A DNA stretch of 64,000 bases from Lineus longissimus (lineage: Eukaryota; Nemertea; Pilidiophora; Heteronemertea; Lineidae). A program made the translations under genes and the position numbers. Where the stretch lies: positions 13,644,501-13,708,500 of the forward strand of contig NC_088311.1 in NCBI RefSeq assembly GCF_910592395.1, written 5' to 3'. The notes beneath the pieces were generated by a model that saw nothing but the letters and a program-made list of their open reading frames with translations, was not told where the DNA came from and made no database searches. The stretch's first letter is position 1. The number at the start of each line of letters is the position of its first letter. Of this stretch, positions 1-10,490 are shown piece after piece.

Positions 1-699
1 TCCTTGGCTATTTTTCAATTTAATCTAATTTATTGAACCCCATCTTTAGGGAAAAGATAAAATACATTAGGCCTATATGAATACAATCGATAAGACAATA
101 CATACCACACAATTCTTAAAATTTAAATTTCGACAGCTTAAAAACATTTCAATGGAAGCCTAGCAATATCAAGCTGGTCGCCCCCGTTGTTATAGGTAAA
201 GGAGTGGAAGTGGGACCAAATAGAATCCACTGTCCAGCCCTCATCACTACCATCACTACTCATCACTACTCATCACCACTCATCAGTACCAAAGAGTACA
301 TCCAACAGGGAGTGTCCAGCTTTTACCATTCAGCCAAATAGTGTGTGTGGGCAGCATTCCCCAAAATGTATTTAGATAAAATTTTACGGTGAAACATTTA
401 GCACACAGCGTCAGAAAGCACCATTCGTTTAAACAGATTGCATTGTGTCTTGAACAATTGGCTCCCAATTGGGGGAATACCAAGGGCCTGCATTAAATGA
501 ATCGATCGACATCGCCTGCTCAGCCTCAGGGATTCTTTTATCAGATTACCCTGCAAAGTGTTCATACAATTTATTTGGCCACTTGTTATCACATCCATAA
601 GTGAGCACCGGGGTTTTCCATAGACACACCTTTGCTTCAGTTGTCAAACCGGGGTAGCACATACCATTCTCTCTATTAGCAATGAATGCTCCCCTGCAT
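1..699. other. No gene recognised; short CATCACTAC repeat
   Basis: I see no coding sequence here. A short imperfect tandem repeat of CATCACTAC/CATCACTACT-type units occupies about 242-286. The rest is unremarkable AT-rich sequence, probably the 3' flank of the LINE remnant that follows on the minus strand. Confidence 0.5.
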
Positions 700-1645
700 T
701 TCTTCAATCTCTGCTCTGCATGGTCATTACTATTACCCATGTTGTTGAAAACACACCAAAACTATCCACCTGATTAACACTCTGTAAGGGGTTACCGTAT
801 ATATACCATTTTGGTTCTTCAATCAAATCATGTTTTCCAATGATCACACACTGTGATTTTACCACATTGAACTTAAACCGCCATTCAAAGGAGTAATCAA
901 CACAAATGTCAACAAGCTTCTGTAATCCAACAGTTGTCGGTATGAATAGAGTTACGTCAACCGCAAATGCTATAGAATTATAAATATCGCCATTAATGTT
1001 GATACCACTCTTGGCTTCTGATATAGCTAACAACATGTCATTCAGGAAAAATCTTAAACAGGTGAGGGGAGAGTATGCTCCCCTGACGAGTACCCTGCAT
1101 CACTGGTATTGGCTGACTATATTCACCATTCTATTTTACAATTGCCAATAATTTACTATACCTGTTCATAAAAGGACCCAATGGGAATCTGGAATTTTGT
1201 TACACAGCTTTAAAAAAATAATCCATCATGCCAAATACTATCAAAACATTTTTCAGCATCTAATGCTCATGCAAATATGGGTGATTTTGAGTGACTAACA
1301 ACTGAGGCAATGCCGTGCAGAAGCTTGCAACCAAATTCAACACATTTACCCTTTTTGAAACCAAACTGGTTATCAATTGACTTGTCCCCTGGAATCATGA
1401 AACTCTCCAAGATCTTAGCATGTATAGAGCTAAGTGCTATTGGACAATAATTTTTTGGACAGTTTGGATCTGAAGTGCTCTTTTTAAGGACTGGGATTAT
1501 TATACCAAGACAGAATGCTTGAGGCACAACACCCCATTTAACTGACGACACCCCAACAGAGGATCATTGAATAAATATTTGCCATATATTTACACAGTGG
1601 TCACACTTTCATTACAGCTTTTTAACCCAATTTTTTTTGGAACTG
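700..1645 (-). pseudogene. Non-LTR retrotransposon reverse transcriptase, palm part (decayed)
   Basis: Decayed reverse transcriptase of a LINE, the enzyme that copies the element RNA into DNA at a nicked target. Reading right to left, 1551-1267 carries a fingers-type segment containing GIIIPVLKK and NYCPIALSS. About 1105-1040 carries the motif RQGSILSPHLFKIFLND, broken by a frameshift after KIF. 1036-704 carries the catalytic box as FAVDVT instead of the family's F/YADD, so the first active-site Asp is Val (codon 961-959), followed by FNVVKSQ. In-frame stops and frameshifts separate the pieces. The missing upstream part of the domain lies at 3970-3717 on the same strand, so an insertion has split the gene. 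The RT assignment is secure. The clade is not resolved, because no endonuclease domain is visible. Confidence 0.85.
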
Positions 1646-1972
1646 GAGGTTCTCCGGGTCTAATTAGTTCCGGACATTTCATGATTCTTGTTCCACTACA
1701 AAATTACAGGTAAGGTTAACCCTTTCGGACCTGAGCAACCGTGACACGGTTGATCTTGACCCCACCGTAATTACCCGAGCAACCGTGGGGCGGTTGATGC
1801 AGAAGATCATTGATAACTAGCAAATTACGGTGCTGCCATCTTCGAACTGCCTATCAAGCCAATGTCTACAATCAATGAAACCAGTCTCGCTGGTTTCGGG
1901 GATTCCCCACCGATATATACGGCCGTAGTAGACATTTGTACTCCATGCATTGTAGAGCAGCAGCGTGGCGAT

Positions 1973-2206
1973 ATGGCGGCAAAACGGAAAGCACATTTGT
2001 CTACCGAAGATGTTCTTGCGGCGCTCATTGATGATAGCGAGTCCGATTTAGACCTGGGGGGTGAAGATATGGAGCTGTCAGATGGGGAAAACATTGATTC
2101 GGACTGGGAGTTCGACCACTCGGACCATATATCATACAATCTTACATGTCGCAGTTGCGGGTGTGAAAAATTCAAAAACAGCGTGATCTTGTATTTTTTC
2201 ACCTAA
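1973..2206 (+). pseudogene. Acidic N-terminal segment of a piggyBac-like transposase
   Basis: Open frame of 77 codons inside the TTAA-flanked element. The start at 1973 is chosen because MAAKRKAHLSTEDVLAAL is followed at once by an acidic, serine-rich run (DDSESDLDLGGEDMELSD). That is the usual layout of the disordered N-terminus of piggyBac transposases. The frame can be extended upstream to 1862, but that part looks non-coding. No DDD catalytic region follows. The last 15 or so codons (with CRSCGC) may be read-through into non-coding sequence. If expressed, it would give only a non-catalytic N-terminal peptide. The assignment rests on composition and position inside the element, not on homology to a folded domain. 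Confidence 0.55.
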
Positions 2207-2533
2207 ATATCAGGTAAAAACAATTTGTTTATCACAGTTTCAAAGTTCTAATAGTTATAATAAAGATATAATAACAAAAGAAGTGGTTTTTACCATTTAT
2301 TTTGGCTGAAATATGAAATTATGTCGTTTTCGTCAGATTTTGACGTTTTCCCCCAAAAATGAGGAAAATGTCCCCAAAATCATAATTTCGAAGATAATTG
2401 AAAAAAAAATGTGTGAAAATGAAGATGCCCCACCCCCTACCTATTCCATGCAGTTTTTGTTCGTGGTTCTTGAAACTAAGAGAGCCAAGAATTTTCAAAG
2501 TAAAAAAAATCATTTGCGGACAGTTTTGAGAAT

Positions 2534-2565
2534 ATGCTAATGAGGTCACATGACCTCATTAGCAT
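2534..2565. repeat. Perfect 15-bp-arm palindrome
   Basis: ATGCTAATGAGGTCA (2534-2548) and its exact reverse complement (2551-2565) are separated by CA. The centre reads AGGTCA-CA-TGACCT, two nuclear-receptor half-sites facing each other with 2-bp spacing. It lies inside the family 1 piggyBac-like element. Confidence 0.85.
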
Positions 2566-3716
2566 TAAAAAATTTTTTTTTTTCCCTACCAAAATATTCT
2601 CCATTTAGTTGTCTATCCAACCCAAGCAGTCATTTTCCTCTACCTCTCTTATTTTCAACACACCAGGCCAGCAGAAAAAAGCTCTAAAAATCCCCATTTT
2701 GGGCCTGGGTAGATGGGTGGGTTAGGTGTTGGGTCCGAAAGGGTTAATAGACTCGGCGACAGATGGTGAAACCTGAATTTGCTCTCCAATGACTGAAATG
2801 CTCCTGGAGGTAAAAATATTGGCTACTATTTTCAAAAAGGCTGCGCCCATGGCATGATCAACAGCCGAGACAATACCACCAATGAATATTCATAGGTTGG
2901 AGGGTCGAGACCTATCAATTAGACGCGAGTATGTTTTTAACTATCAAGTACATATTTGGAGAGGTATTGAAAAAATAGTTGCTGTGGCAAGTCTACAGAT
3001 ATAAAGAAATTATTTGATGAAAATTAATTTTGAATTTTACTGATTTGGTAAAAGGGGGCGTGTTTTGAGATTTTTCTGCGAGTTGGCTGAAAAGAGTGGC
3101 AATATCAATGTCTGTTCAATTTTTCGATTATCAAAAAATTTCCGTAGTCAACTACCAGTTTACTTTTCACCATTTAGTTGCCCGACTATCCAGAATATCA
3201 TATCAAAATTTCAGATTCACAACCCCATGCAGTATTTGATGCGTCGCGGTCAAACATTGACAATTGAACTGCTAAAAGGCTTAAAAAATCAATGGTGGTC
3301 TTGCCTCAGCTGGTTAGAAAATGAAGAACTCTGTTGAATTATGCATGTGTCTTTATGTTAAAACTATACTTTCACGTAAAAATGACGCATTAGAATACCT
3401 GCCATGTTCTACAAGGTCGTCGAGGAAAAACCCAGGTATTTTGTTTTGGTACCTCCGCTACCTCCGCTACCTCCGAGTATACACCATGGGTATCTATTAA
3501 ACGATCGTCGAGCCACCAATCGCTGAATCTAAACAACAGATATAGTTCCAGTGTTATTGATCTAGGTTAAAAACGCACCGATGCTCTCCGTGTCAAATAG
3601 TTCCAAGTGTTATTAGTTCCGGGCCTAATAAAGCCAGAGATTCTGTAATGGAACAAGAATAAACTCGAAGACATTCCGGAGTTTTCTGTAGTGGAACAAC
3701 CACTATAGTGACAGAC

Positions 3717-3970
3717 AGGCCATACTGTAAGTGCTCTCCTGTAATACCATCATACCCAGCTGATTTATTCTTGGCTAAAGATGATATAATTCTTTCCACT
3801 TCGTTTGGTATCACCGAACAATCAAACGGGCTTTTCGATGCCAGATCATACTGTTTTTTATTAACTATGCCAATGACCTTTTGTTGTGCCTCTGGGTACA
3901 GGATGGGATTATGCATTATGCATAAAAAAGGGTGGCACGCCGGTAAAATCCATCCTTCTTGTAACATCCC
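3717..3970 (-). pseudogene. Non-LTR retrotransposon reverse transcriptase, N-terminal part
   Basis: This minus-strand open frame carries the region just before the palm of LINE reverse transcriptases: VERIISSLAKNKSAGYDGI then GEHLQYG, matching the family pattern of a helix, a K-S/A-x-G-x-DGI motif and an EHL box. The match stops at about 3717. Downstream codons in the same frame are unrelated, which marks the edge of the insertion that separates this piece from 1645-700. Upstream (above 3970) I see no endonuclease or gag-like sequence, so the copy is 5' truncated. Confidence 0.8.
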
Positions 3971-4054
3971 GCCCCTCTTTAAATTTTAAATTTTCGTCTG
4001 CCCTCTTTAAAATTTTAATATTCTTACATCATACAGTAGTTACGATGTTTTTAT

Positions 4055-4640
4055 TGTCCCTTGGAGCTCGTGTAGGGGACAGTACCTGGCACCAGCTTTG
4101 TGCTTGTTTCTACACTGTAGCTTTACGACACAAGCAATCCGATCTAAATTGAGTGGAAGGAGTGAAGGATATCTGAAGATGCGTCCCGCCAAAAATCATT
4201 CCGGTCTGATTTCTGGTCTGGCCTGTAAGGAGCAAAACATTGCACCACTTGCCTGACACATGTTTTCCCTTCTGCTCTGTAACTTCGTAATGACAAAATA
4301 TTTTGGCGTGAAATTAGGTGTGCCACTAGAGGATGGGTTAGGTTTAATTTTCAACTTAGCCACCAGGGGGCAAAAACAAAAAGCACAAAAAGTGTTAGAA
4401 CCCGCCTTTTTTTCCCCCGATGTTTACTTAATATTTATGGTAGGCTAAGCTAGCAAGGGTTCATTATATGTCAGCCGACTTCGCAGTTTAAGCTATTTTT
4501 CTCCCCAGGGGGCGCTTCTTGAAAACCATGCGCTTCTGTGCAACCTTCCGCTCTGTAACTTCCCAACGATAATATCTTTTGAAGTGAAATTTGGTGTGTT
4601 GGTAGATGGCCGGCCTATCAACCATACCCTAGGGACTTAG
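4055..4640 (+). mobile_element. Helitron/Helentron-like element family C, truncated copy
   Basis: It starts with TGTCCCTTGGAGCTCGTGT, nearly the same as the start of the larger copy at 7485. It continues with the family module (a CTCTGTAACTTC-type motif, an AAATTAGGTGTG-type motif, CCACCAGGGGGCAAAA, ATGGTAGGCTAAGCTAGC). The similarity fades near 4640 without the family 3' end, so this copy is truncated. Confidence 0.6.
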
Positions 4641-4649
4641 TGCTGACCT

Positions 4650-6338
4650 TGCATTTACTGTTTATATGTCCCTGATGTAAAGGTCCAGACTGAATTTACT
4701 TGCTGTCCTTAGGTTGTGACTGGACTGGTTTCTCTCCGGCTTCAACGGATTTGGTGTAATAGTGGTCCAGACTGCGGTTGCTAGTTGTGAGCATGCAGCA
4801 ACTGGGTTGTTACAGTCTAAAGATCACCATCGCAACTTGTAAGTTTTACCAACTGTTACAACCTTCAAATCATAACCGCGCTCATTATATGAACTAGCAT
4901 ATACCCGTGGCGCGGGCTGTTCGAGGTATAGAAATCGGATTGTGTGGGTGTTAATATGTTGTGGGTTTGGTGTAAATGGGGTGCTGGTTTGTGAGTAACA
5001 CTTTTTTCATGAGTGTAAAACTTCTTGAAAACGGAACTATGTAACCATGTACATGATGTACAGGCGTCCACAATGCTAAACCAATTCTCGGAAAACCAAG
5101 ATGGTGCAGACTGGTGATGTACTCGATATCAGCCAGCGATTAGCGCCAGAATGGTTTAAGTTACCGTTGTGTGCGTAAATCTTGTCTCCCATTGGGAACA
5201 TTCCACTGTTTTTCTGTGTAAAATGTCTCCAGTGTTGTTGTTGTTGCTAACAGTAAACTATGATGCGGCCTTACTGGAATCCCCTACTTACTTATACTTC
5301 TAACAACAACAACAAACAACTACTGCAACTACTAACTACTGTACATGATGTGATCATGAAAACTGGACTACAAAATGCATGATATTGTTGCAATGACTTT
5401 ATTCAAAGTACTCAAACATACCTATTAACCTCCCTTGTGTAAAACTACATCATGTCAGTTGATAATGGATGACAGTAGAGGTAAAACCAGGCTTATTAAG
5501 GTGTTCAACGCTAAGTGCAACTCGTCAATTATAATAGTGATACATATGAAGTTATATGGAAAATCAGATGGACCAAGCGAAGCTCTCTGGCCGATAGGCC
5601 TCTAGCTCATTGCTTTCCGCCATGTACTGTGTGAGTCAATCTCTAATTCTCTCTCATTTAATTCACATTTTGTTTCTGTTTAAATATTGTAAACTTTTCT
5701 CAAAAACTGCTCAAATTCTTTTATGTCCTCTGACATGTTTACATGTCCTTCACCCAAAGTACGGTCAACCACCTACTTTGATCGGGTTCGCCAGCCTTTC
5801 GCATGCAGTTCTAGATATTTTCAACCTCTTTTTCCTGTTCTCATTGGCCATATTCAGTTTACAAATGTCTCTCAAATGGTTTACAATATACTTATCTAAA
5901 AGACATTTATGTTCGATTTAATTTCGGCATCAATTTTGCGGACTGCAGCCTGATTTGTTGGAGCTAAATTTAGGAGGACACAAACAACATGGTTCCTCTT
6001 TGCTGAGTCACTTTATTCTCTGTGCTTAACAGTTACAATTCCACCGTACAGGTGGCAGCAGCAATCAGGACAGACCTCATACTTAACAGTTGGTTCTAAA
6101 ATGCTATTATAGCCCCTACTTCAATCTGTGAAAGATAGGAACTGGTTTGCCTTCAAAGGGACAGTTAACCTGCCTAATGAAATGCTGTCAACAAGTAACA
6201 TTACAGTATCATACCATCTTTAAAGGCACTTGCAGAGCAAAATTTGGTGAACTTCATGAAATAACCTGTCAAAGTGATCTTATCACCTGTACTCTGATCA
6301 AAACATTAGTCTTAGAGGGATAGCAACTTGGTTTGTCA
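4650..6338. other. Non-coding stretch with one inverted repeat
   Basis: I recognise no gene or element. An inverted repeat of GTTGTT-type units (about 5233-5250) and AACAAC-type units (about 5299-5320) could form a hairpin with a loop of about 50 nt. The longest open frames here lack any known motif and look fortuitous. Confidence 0.5.
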
Positions 6339-6425
6339 TTAACCCTTTGAGTGCCGAAAAACGTTGTTCGACGTTTTAAGAACCCCATCTGTTGAGTGAC
6401 AAAACCGTTGTTCGACGTTTTGACC
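6339..6425 (+). mobile_element. Solo piggyBac-like terminus (family 2) with duplicated palindrome
   Basis: TTAA (6339-6342) is followed by CCCTTTGAGTGCC and then two copies of CGTTGTTCGACGTTTT starting at 6362 and 6406, exactly 44 bp apart. The core AACGT...ACGTT is an imperfect palindrome. The layout matches the left end of family 1 at 1716, although the sequence differs. I found no matching right end, so this is either a lone end or a copy whose other end is degraded. Confidence 0.6.
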
Positions 6426-7484
6426 TATTTCTTGAAAATAATGTAAGATGGAGACACTGTGCACAGTCCTACGACTACCAGACGATCAATGCACCTGTTT
6501 GTAATGTCATCGTGTGTACAGAATGAGCATGGCTGCGGGCGGTAATGGGCGGCTCAGCGGCTCAGGGAATTTTTCACCATCTACCACTCAGTAAAAAGGT
6601 ACCATTGATGTGTGAATTGAAAGAGTGCCACATTTGTTGAACGCCATGCAGAACTTATTGAAGTGAATTAATCCCTGCATTCTGGTTGTAACTGAGTCAT
6701 CAATATACTATTCTTAAACCTGAACACCATGTTATTTCGTCCTGTGCAACACAGAAATGAGCTTCTCGCTGGCTTGTCATGTCATCTCTGTCCCTACACT
6801 TACCTCAAGAGGCATTATAAACTAAAACTGAGACACAATGAATAATTTAATCTTGGGTCTCATGGGAACACACAGAACCCGGTGTAGAGGTAGTAAATGT
6901 CCCCCCTGGAAAAAGTGTCCGGCCCTAGTCTATTCTGACATTTCATGGTATGTGGTTCTATAGAGGCCATTAATGTCAAAAGCTCCGAGGTTAAAGTGCG
7001 TAAAAGAATGCCGGACAATCTATCCTAAGACATTTTAGACTTCTACACCTGGCACACATGTCCATGCTGTAGAACAGGAAATATTTCACGTTCAGGATAT
7101 TTTCGCGACTATCACAAATATTTGGCAAGATTCCATGTCATTTTTTTTCCACTGGCACTGCACAGAGCTAGACCCAATGTCGAGCCAGAGTGGAAAGATT
7201 CTGGTCGAGCTCGGCTTGGTAAACCATATACAAAAAGAGGTGATTAATCGGGAACGACATATACCTTGTGCAATTAGCACGTCTCATAATTACACCCAAC
7301 AAACACAAATTCCACTCCTCTTCAATGACTTCCAACTCATTAATGCCCATCCTTGTGTGCCACAGGCTTAATAACTCCATTCATTGAGACCCTTTGACAG
7401 TGGATTTGAGTATACTATATAGACAGGTATACTCCAGTGCCCATTCAATATTAGGAGTTTTCGGTCAAAAATACAATATCTAAT
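6426..7484. other. No gene recognised
   Basis: The first part may be interior of the family 2 piggyBac-like element. No motif, repeat or convincing coding frame was seen in this roughly 1-kb stretch. Confidence 0.5.
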
Positions 7485-7699
7485 TGTCCCCCGGAGCTTG
7501 TGTGGGGGGGGACATGGTATTAGTACATGGCACCAACTTTGTGCTCGTTTCAACCCTACAGCTTCTAAACGACTCAAGCAATTTAATCCATATTTGGTGG
7601 AAGGAGTAAAGGACATCTGAAGATGTGTCCCACTAAAAATCATCCCAATCACATGCCTGGCCAGTAGGGGGCAAAATGTTGCGCCGTTCGACGCTCGCT

Positions 7700-8864
7700 G
7701 GACGCACGTTTCTTGTCCGCTCTATAACTTCTGAACAACAAAATAGAGGGTGGGCCAAAGGTTCGTCGCGCCGAAAAATCTGCCGATTTTGATTCTCCAA
7801 TTGGCCGCCAGGGGGCCAAAACCAAAAACACATAAAGTGTTAGAACTCGCTTAATATTCATCCGATCTTTACCATATTTTTATGGTAGACTAAGCTAACA
7901 TAGATACACAATATTTATCCTGGGTTTTTAGTTTCATTCATTTTTCTGCCCTATAGTGGGCGCTTCCTGAAAATCATGAAAATTCCCTTCCGCTCTGTAA
8001 CTTCTGAACGACAAAACATTTTGGATTGAAATTTAGTGTGCTGATAGAGGGTGGGCCAAAGGTGTGTCGCGTCGAAAAATCCGCCGAGTTTAATTCACCA
8101 TTTGGCCGCCAGGGGGCCAAAACCAAAAACACAAAGTGTTAGAACTCACTTAATATTCGTCCGATCTTTACCATATTTTTATGGTAGACTAAACTTACAT
8201 AGATACACGATATATCACCCGGGTTTTTAGTTTCATTCATTTTTCTGCCCTATAGGGGGCGCTTCCTGAAAATCATGAAATTTCCCTTCAGCTCTGTAAC
8301 TTCTGAAAGACAAAATATTTTGGATTGAAATTTCGTGTGCTGATAGAGGGGGGACAAAGGTATGTCGCGTTGAAAATCGGCCGAGTTTGATTCTCCATTT
8401 GGCCGCCAGGGGGCCAAAACCAAAAACACAAAGTATCTTTACCAAATTTTTATGGTAGACTAAGCCAACAAAGGTTCACGATATATCACCCGGGTTTTTA
8501 GGTTTATCCATTTTTCTGCCCTGTAGTGGGCGCTTCCTGAAAATCATAAACATTTTCTCCACTTTGTAAGTTCTGAACGACAAAATATTTTAGATTGAAA
8601 TTTCGTGTGCTGATAGAGGGTGGGCCAAAGGTGTGTCGCGTCGAAAAATCGGCCGAGTTGCATTGTGGATTTGGCCGCTAGTGGTTCAAAACCAAAAACA
8701 CATAAAGTGTTAGAACTCGCTTAATATTTCTCGATCTTTACCAAATCTTTATGGTAGACTAGGCTAACAAAGGTACACGATATATCTCTCAAGTTTTTAG
8801 TTTCATACATTTTTCTGCCCCATAGGGGGCACTTCCTGAAAATCATGAAAATTCCCTTCCGCTC
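7700..8864 (+). repeat. Tandem array of about 270-300-bp modules
   Basis: The motif TAACTTCTGAAC or a close variant occurs at 7725, 7998, 8297, 8567 and, split by the next insertion, at 8866. The spacings are 273, 299, 270 and 299. Each module carries a GGCCGCCAGGGGGCCAAAAC-type motif, AAAGTGTTAGAACTCGC-type sequence, ATGGTAGACTAAGC and a CACCCGGGTTTTTAG-type motif. The two spacing classes suggest an indel of about 27 bp that alternates between units. Confidence 0.85.
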
Positions 8865-9173
8865 TTAACCCAATAGAGCCACTGCCGCCCTGAACCGCCT
8901 TGCTACGAGTCGCCACGTCCGCCCTGAACCGCCATATCGACGATGGCCTTTAAATCCGCTGGAAAACCCCACTTGGGAATCTCCGGCTATGTCATCATAT
9001 TCACATCATCAAGGGAATGCCCTTAGGTATCCAAATATGGAATAATATATGCGCATTCCTATTCTAGGTTTCGCGGAATCACATGGGGAATCCCCAAATT
9101 GCGAGGCGGGCTCCTCCTTCTGTTTTTGTGTAACAACAACGATATTGCATGTATTGATTGAGAGTTCTCTGAA

Positions 9174-9293
9174 ATGGCCAAGAATTTGCGTCGTTTGGAG
9201 GAAATACTGAATGAATTTGACGATTCAGGAGATGATTCAGGACCCCTCGATGATGGAGAGTCGGACATCGATGTCCTCGTCACAGTAGAATCG
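9174..9293 (+). CDS. First exon of a piggyBac-like transposase, donor retained
   Basis: The ATG at 9174 opens a 40-codon frame. It starts MAKNLRRLEEILNEFDDS and continues acidic (DDSGDDSGPLDDGESDIDV), the typical disordered N-terminus of a piggyBac transposase. After codon 40 the sequence reads GTGAGA, a good splice donor in phase 0; unspliced, the frame stops at 9312-9314. The decayed full-length piggyBac at 29359 also has an acidic first exon ending in phase 0. No catalytic exon remains in this element, so the transcript would need a downstream host acceptor or would end as a short peptide. The function is inferred from layout and composition. Confidence 0.6.
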
Positions 9294-9540
9294 GTGAGAT
9301 TTGCATCACAATAATCAGCTGATTTCATTGTTTGCATTACCATGGCGCCAATGTAAACAATAACAGATGCACGTGTGATCGAGGTATGGTTTGGGAGATG
9401 TTTTATGCGCTATGCCTCGGGTGTTCATTCAAAGCATCTATCAGCTATGTTTCCTCTTATTTTATTCAGGTCACAAGGTAACACTGACAACAGTTACACA
9501 TTTATGCAGTTTGAATGTGGCTGAAAAGAGGATTTTTCAT

Positions 9541-9571
9541 CAAAGGTCAAAAGGTCAAGGTCAAAGGTCAC
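9541..9571 (+). promoter_or_regulatory. Cluster of AGGTCA nuclear-receptor half-sites
   Basis: Four AGGTCA-type half-sites occur in about 30 bp (AAAGGTCAAAAGGTCAAGG then TCAAAGGTCACG), in direct orientation. They lie inside the family 4 piggyBac-like element. Such direct repeats are the known binding format of nuclear receptors; binding here is inference only. Confidence 0.4.
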
Positions 9572-10115
9572 GAAAAAATGACCCCCCACCAAAATGTTTG
9601 AAAATCTTAATTCTTTAGTTCATGACCTTTCATATAAATATAACTTGTAATATATGGTTTTGAAGTCGAACAATACATAAAAATCATTTTAAGAATTCAT
9701 GTCTGAATTTGTGAAACCCTTAAAAAAATAGGTGGTTATAGATGGAAAGTGCAAAAAAAAAAAGTTGGCTCTATTGGGTTAACTTCTGAACGACAAAATA
9801 TTTTGGCTTGAAATTTGGTGTTTCACGTTACTGGGACACCCAACTGAACCATAAACTTTTTCAGTCAATGACAGCCAACAACACACGGATTCAAACTACA
9901 CATTTTTCAAAAAACAACCAACAGCGACGGGGGACATTCAACGCTATGCTTGTTTATTGGGAAAAAATTCTTCACTCACAAACAAATTTTGCCGTGAATA
10001 TGTCCATCGCCGTGCATTCGTGATTTTATGCCGCGAAAATTTTCTGTTCTTCAGTATAGTATTACATTACATTATAAAATTTGTGTGGGGTGCCTTTCCA
10101 CCGAACAAATTGTGC

Positions 10116-10490
10116 TCAAGGCGCTGCCCCCTCAAAGTGCCTCGCGTACAGCCAGGTCTTTAACTGACATTTGAATATAAGATCATCTGAAGCATCCTGA
10201 ATATGAGATGGGAGTTGATTCCAAAGAGATGGAGCGCAGGCAGAGAAAGCCCTGTCGCCAAACGAGGTCCCAGTTTGTTTTGGCAGCAACTTGACAGAGG
10301 ATATTGACGACCTCGTGTGGTGAGTGGCCTCTGCAAGTGGGAGATTTAAGTAGCCAGGGGCTAGTCCACGAAGCACCTTGAGACAATGGAGCAGCACCTT
10401 GAACACGAAAGAATGGTGGCTTGGGAACTGCATGTTCTGCAGGGGGGCACTAAAGGTTGCTTGTCTTGGCAATAATAGAGCTATCGGCAC
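10116..10490 (-). pseudogene. LINE (CR1/L2-like) reverse transcriptase C-terminal end
   Basis: A minus-strand open frame of 124 codons matches the conserved tail after the polymerase domain of CR1/L2/jockey-type LINE proteins: FKVLLHCLKVLRGLAPGYL, a basic middle part, then GDRAFSACAPSLWNQLPSHI and FKCQLKTWLYARHF. That tail pattern (GLAP-Y, GxRAFS-AP-LWN-LP, FK-LKT-LF) is a common mark of truncated copies. The frame is unbroken over the visible part, so this copy is 5' truncated but little decayed. I see no stop-proximal poly-A or microsatellite tail to the left. Confidence 0.85.

Larger units (their letters stand above)
1716..2747 (+). mobile_element. piggyBac-like element (family 1), TTAA flanked, internally deleted
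   Basis: TTAA at 1716-1719 and 2744-2747 bound a perfect 12-bp terminal inverted repeat: CCCTTTCGGACC (1720-1731) and GGTCCGAAAGGG (2732-2743). TTAA target sites and CCCTTT-type ends are piggyBac hallmarks. The internal length is 1024 bp, too short for a transposase of about 600 residues. Next to the left end lie two copies of a palindromic motif, AACCGTGACACGGTT (1737-1751) and AACCGTGGGGCGGTT (1781-1795), exactly 44 bp apart. An acidic open frame follows on the + strand. The element is therefore a non-autonomous deletion derivative that kept the 5' end of the transposase gene. Confidence 0.88.
1684..3660. mobile_element. Probable inverted-repeat insertion that splits the LINE
   Basis: The LINE open frame stops being recognisable at about 1645 and resumes at about 3717. 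Just inside those points lie inverted 21-mers: 1684-1704 and the reverse complement of 3640-3660 agree at 19 of 21 positions (core ATTCTTGTTCCA). Further similarity around CCGGA lies outside them. This looks like a transposon with terminal inverted repeats that inserted into the LINE and later received the piggyBac-like element at 1716-2747. I could not define outer ends or a target duplication. The right-hand part (about 2750-3590) shows nothing else recognisable. Confidence 0.35.
8865..9782 (+). mobile_element. piggyBac-like element (family 4), TTAA flanked, internally deleted
   Basis: TTAA at 8865-8868 and 9779-9782 flank perfect 13-bp inverted ends CCCAATAGAGCCA (8869-8881) and TGGCTCTATTGGG (9766-9778). 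The insertion splits the module motif CGCTCTGTAACTTCTGAACG of the surrounding array; other modules show the site without the insertion. Near the left end CCGCCCTGAACCGCC is duplicated (8885 and 8919, 34 bp apart). The body is 910 bp and carries a single transposase exon. Confidence 0.93.
7485..9953 (+). mobile_element. Helitron/Helentron-like element family C, long copy
   Basis: The left end is TGTCCCCCGGAGCTTGTGTG, and the right end is GGGGGACATTCAACGCTATG followed by CTTGTTT. The end motifs TGTCCCCC and GGGGGACA are inverted but not at equal distances from the ends. CAACGCTATGCTTG can fold into a small hairpin next to the 3' end. Asymmetric inverted ends plus a 3' hairpin are features described for Helentron-derived non-autonomous elements. 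The interior is a tandem array of about 300-bp modules, interrupted by a piggyBac-like insertion at 8865-9782. No Rep/helicase gene is present. Confidence 0.65.
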
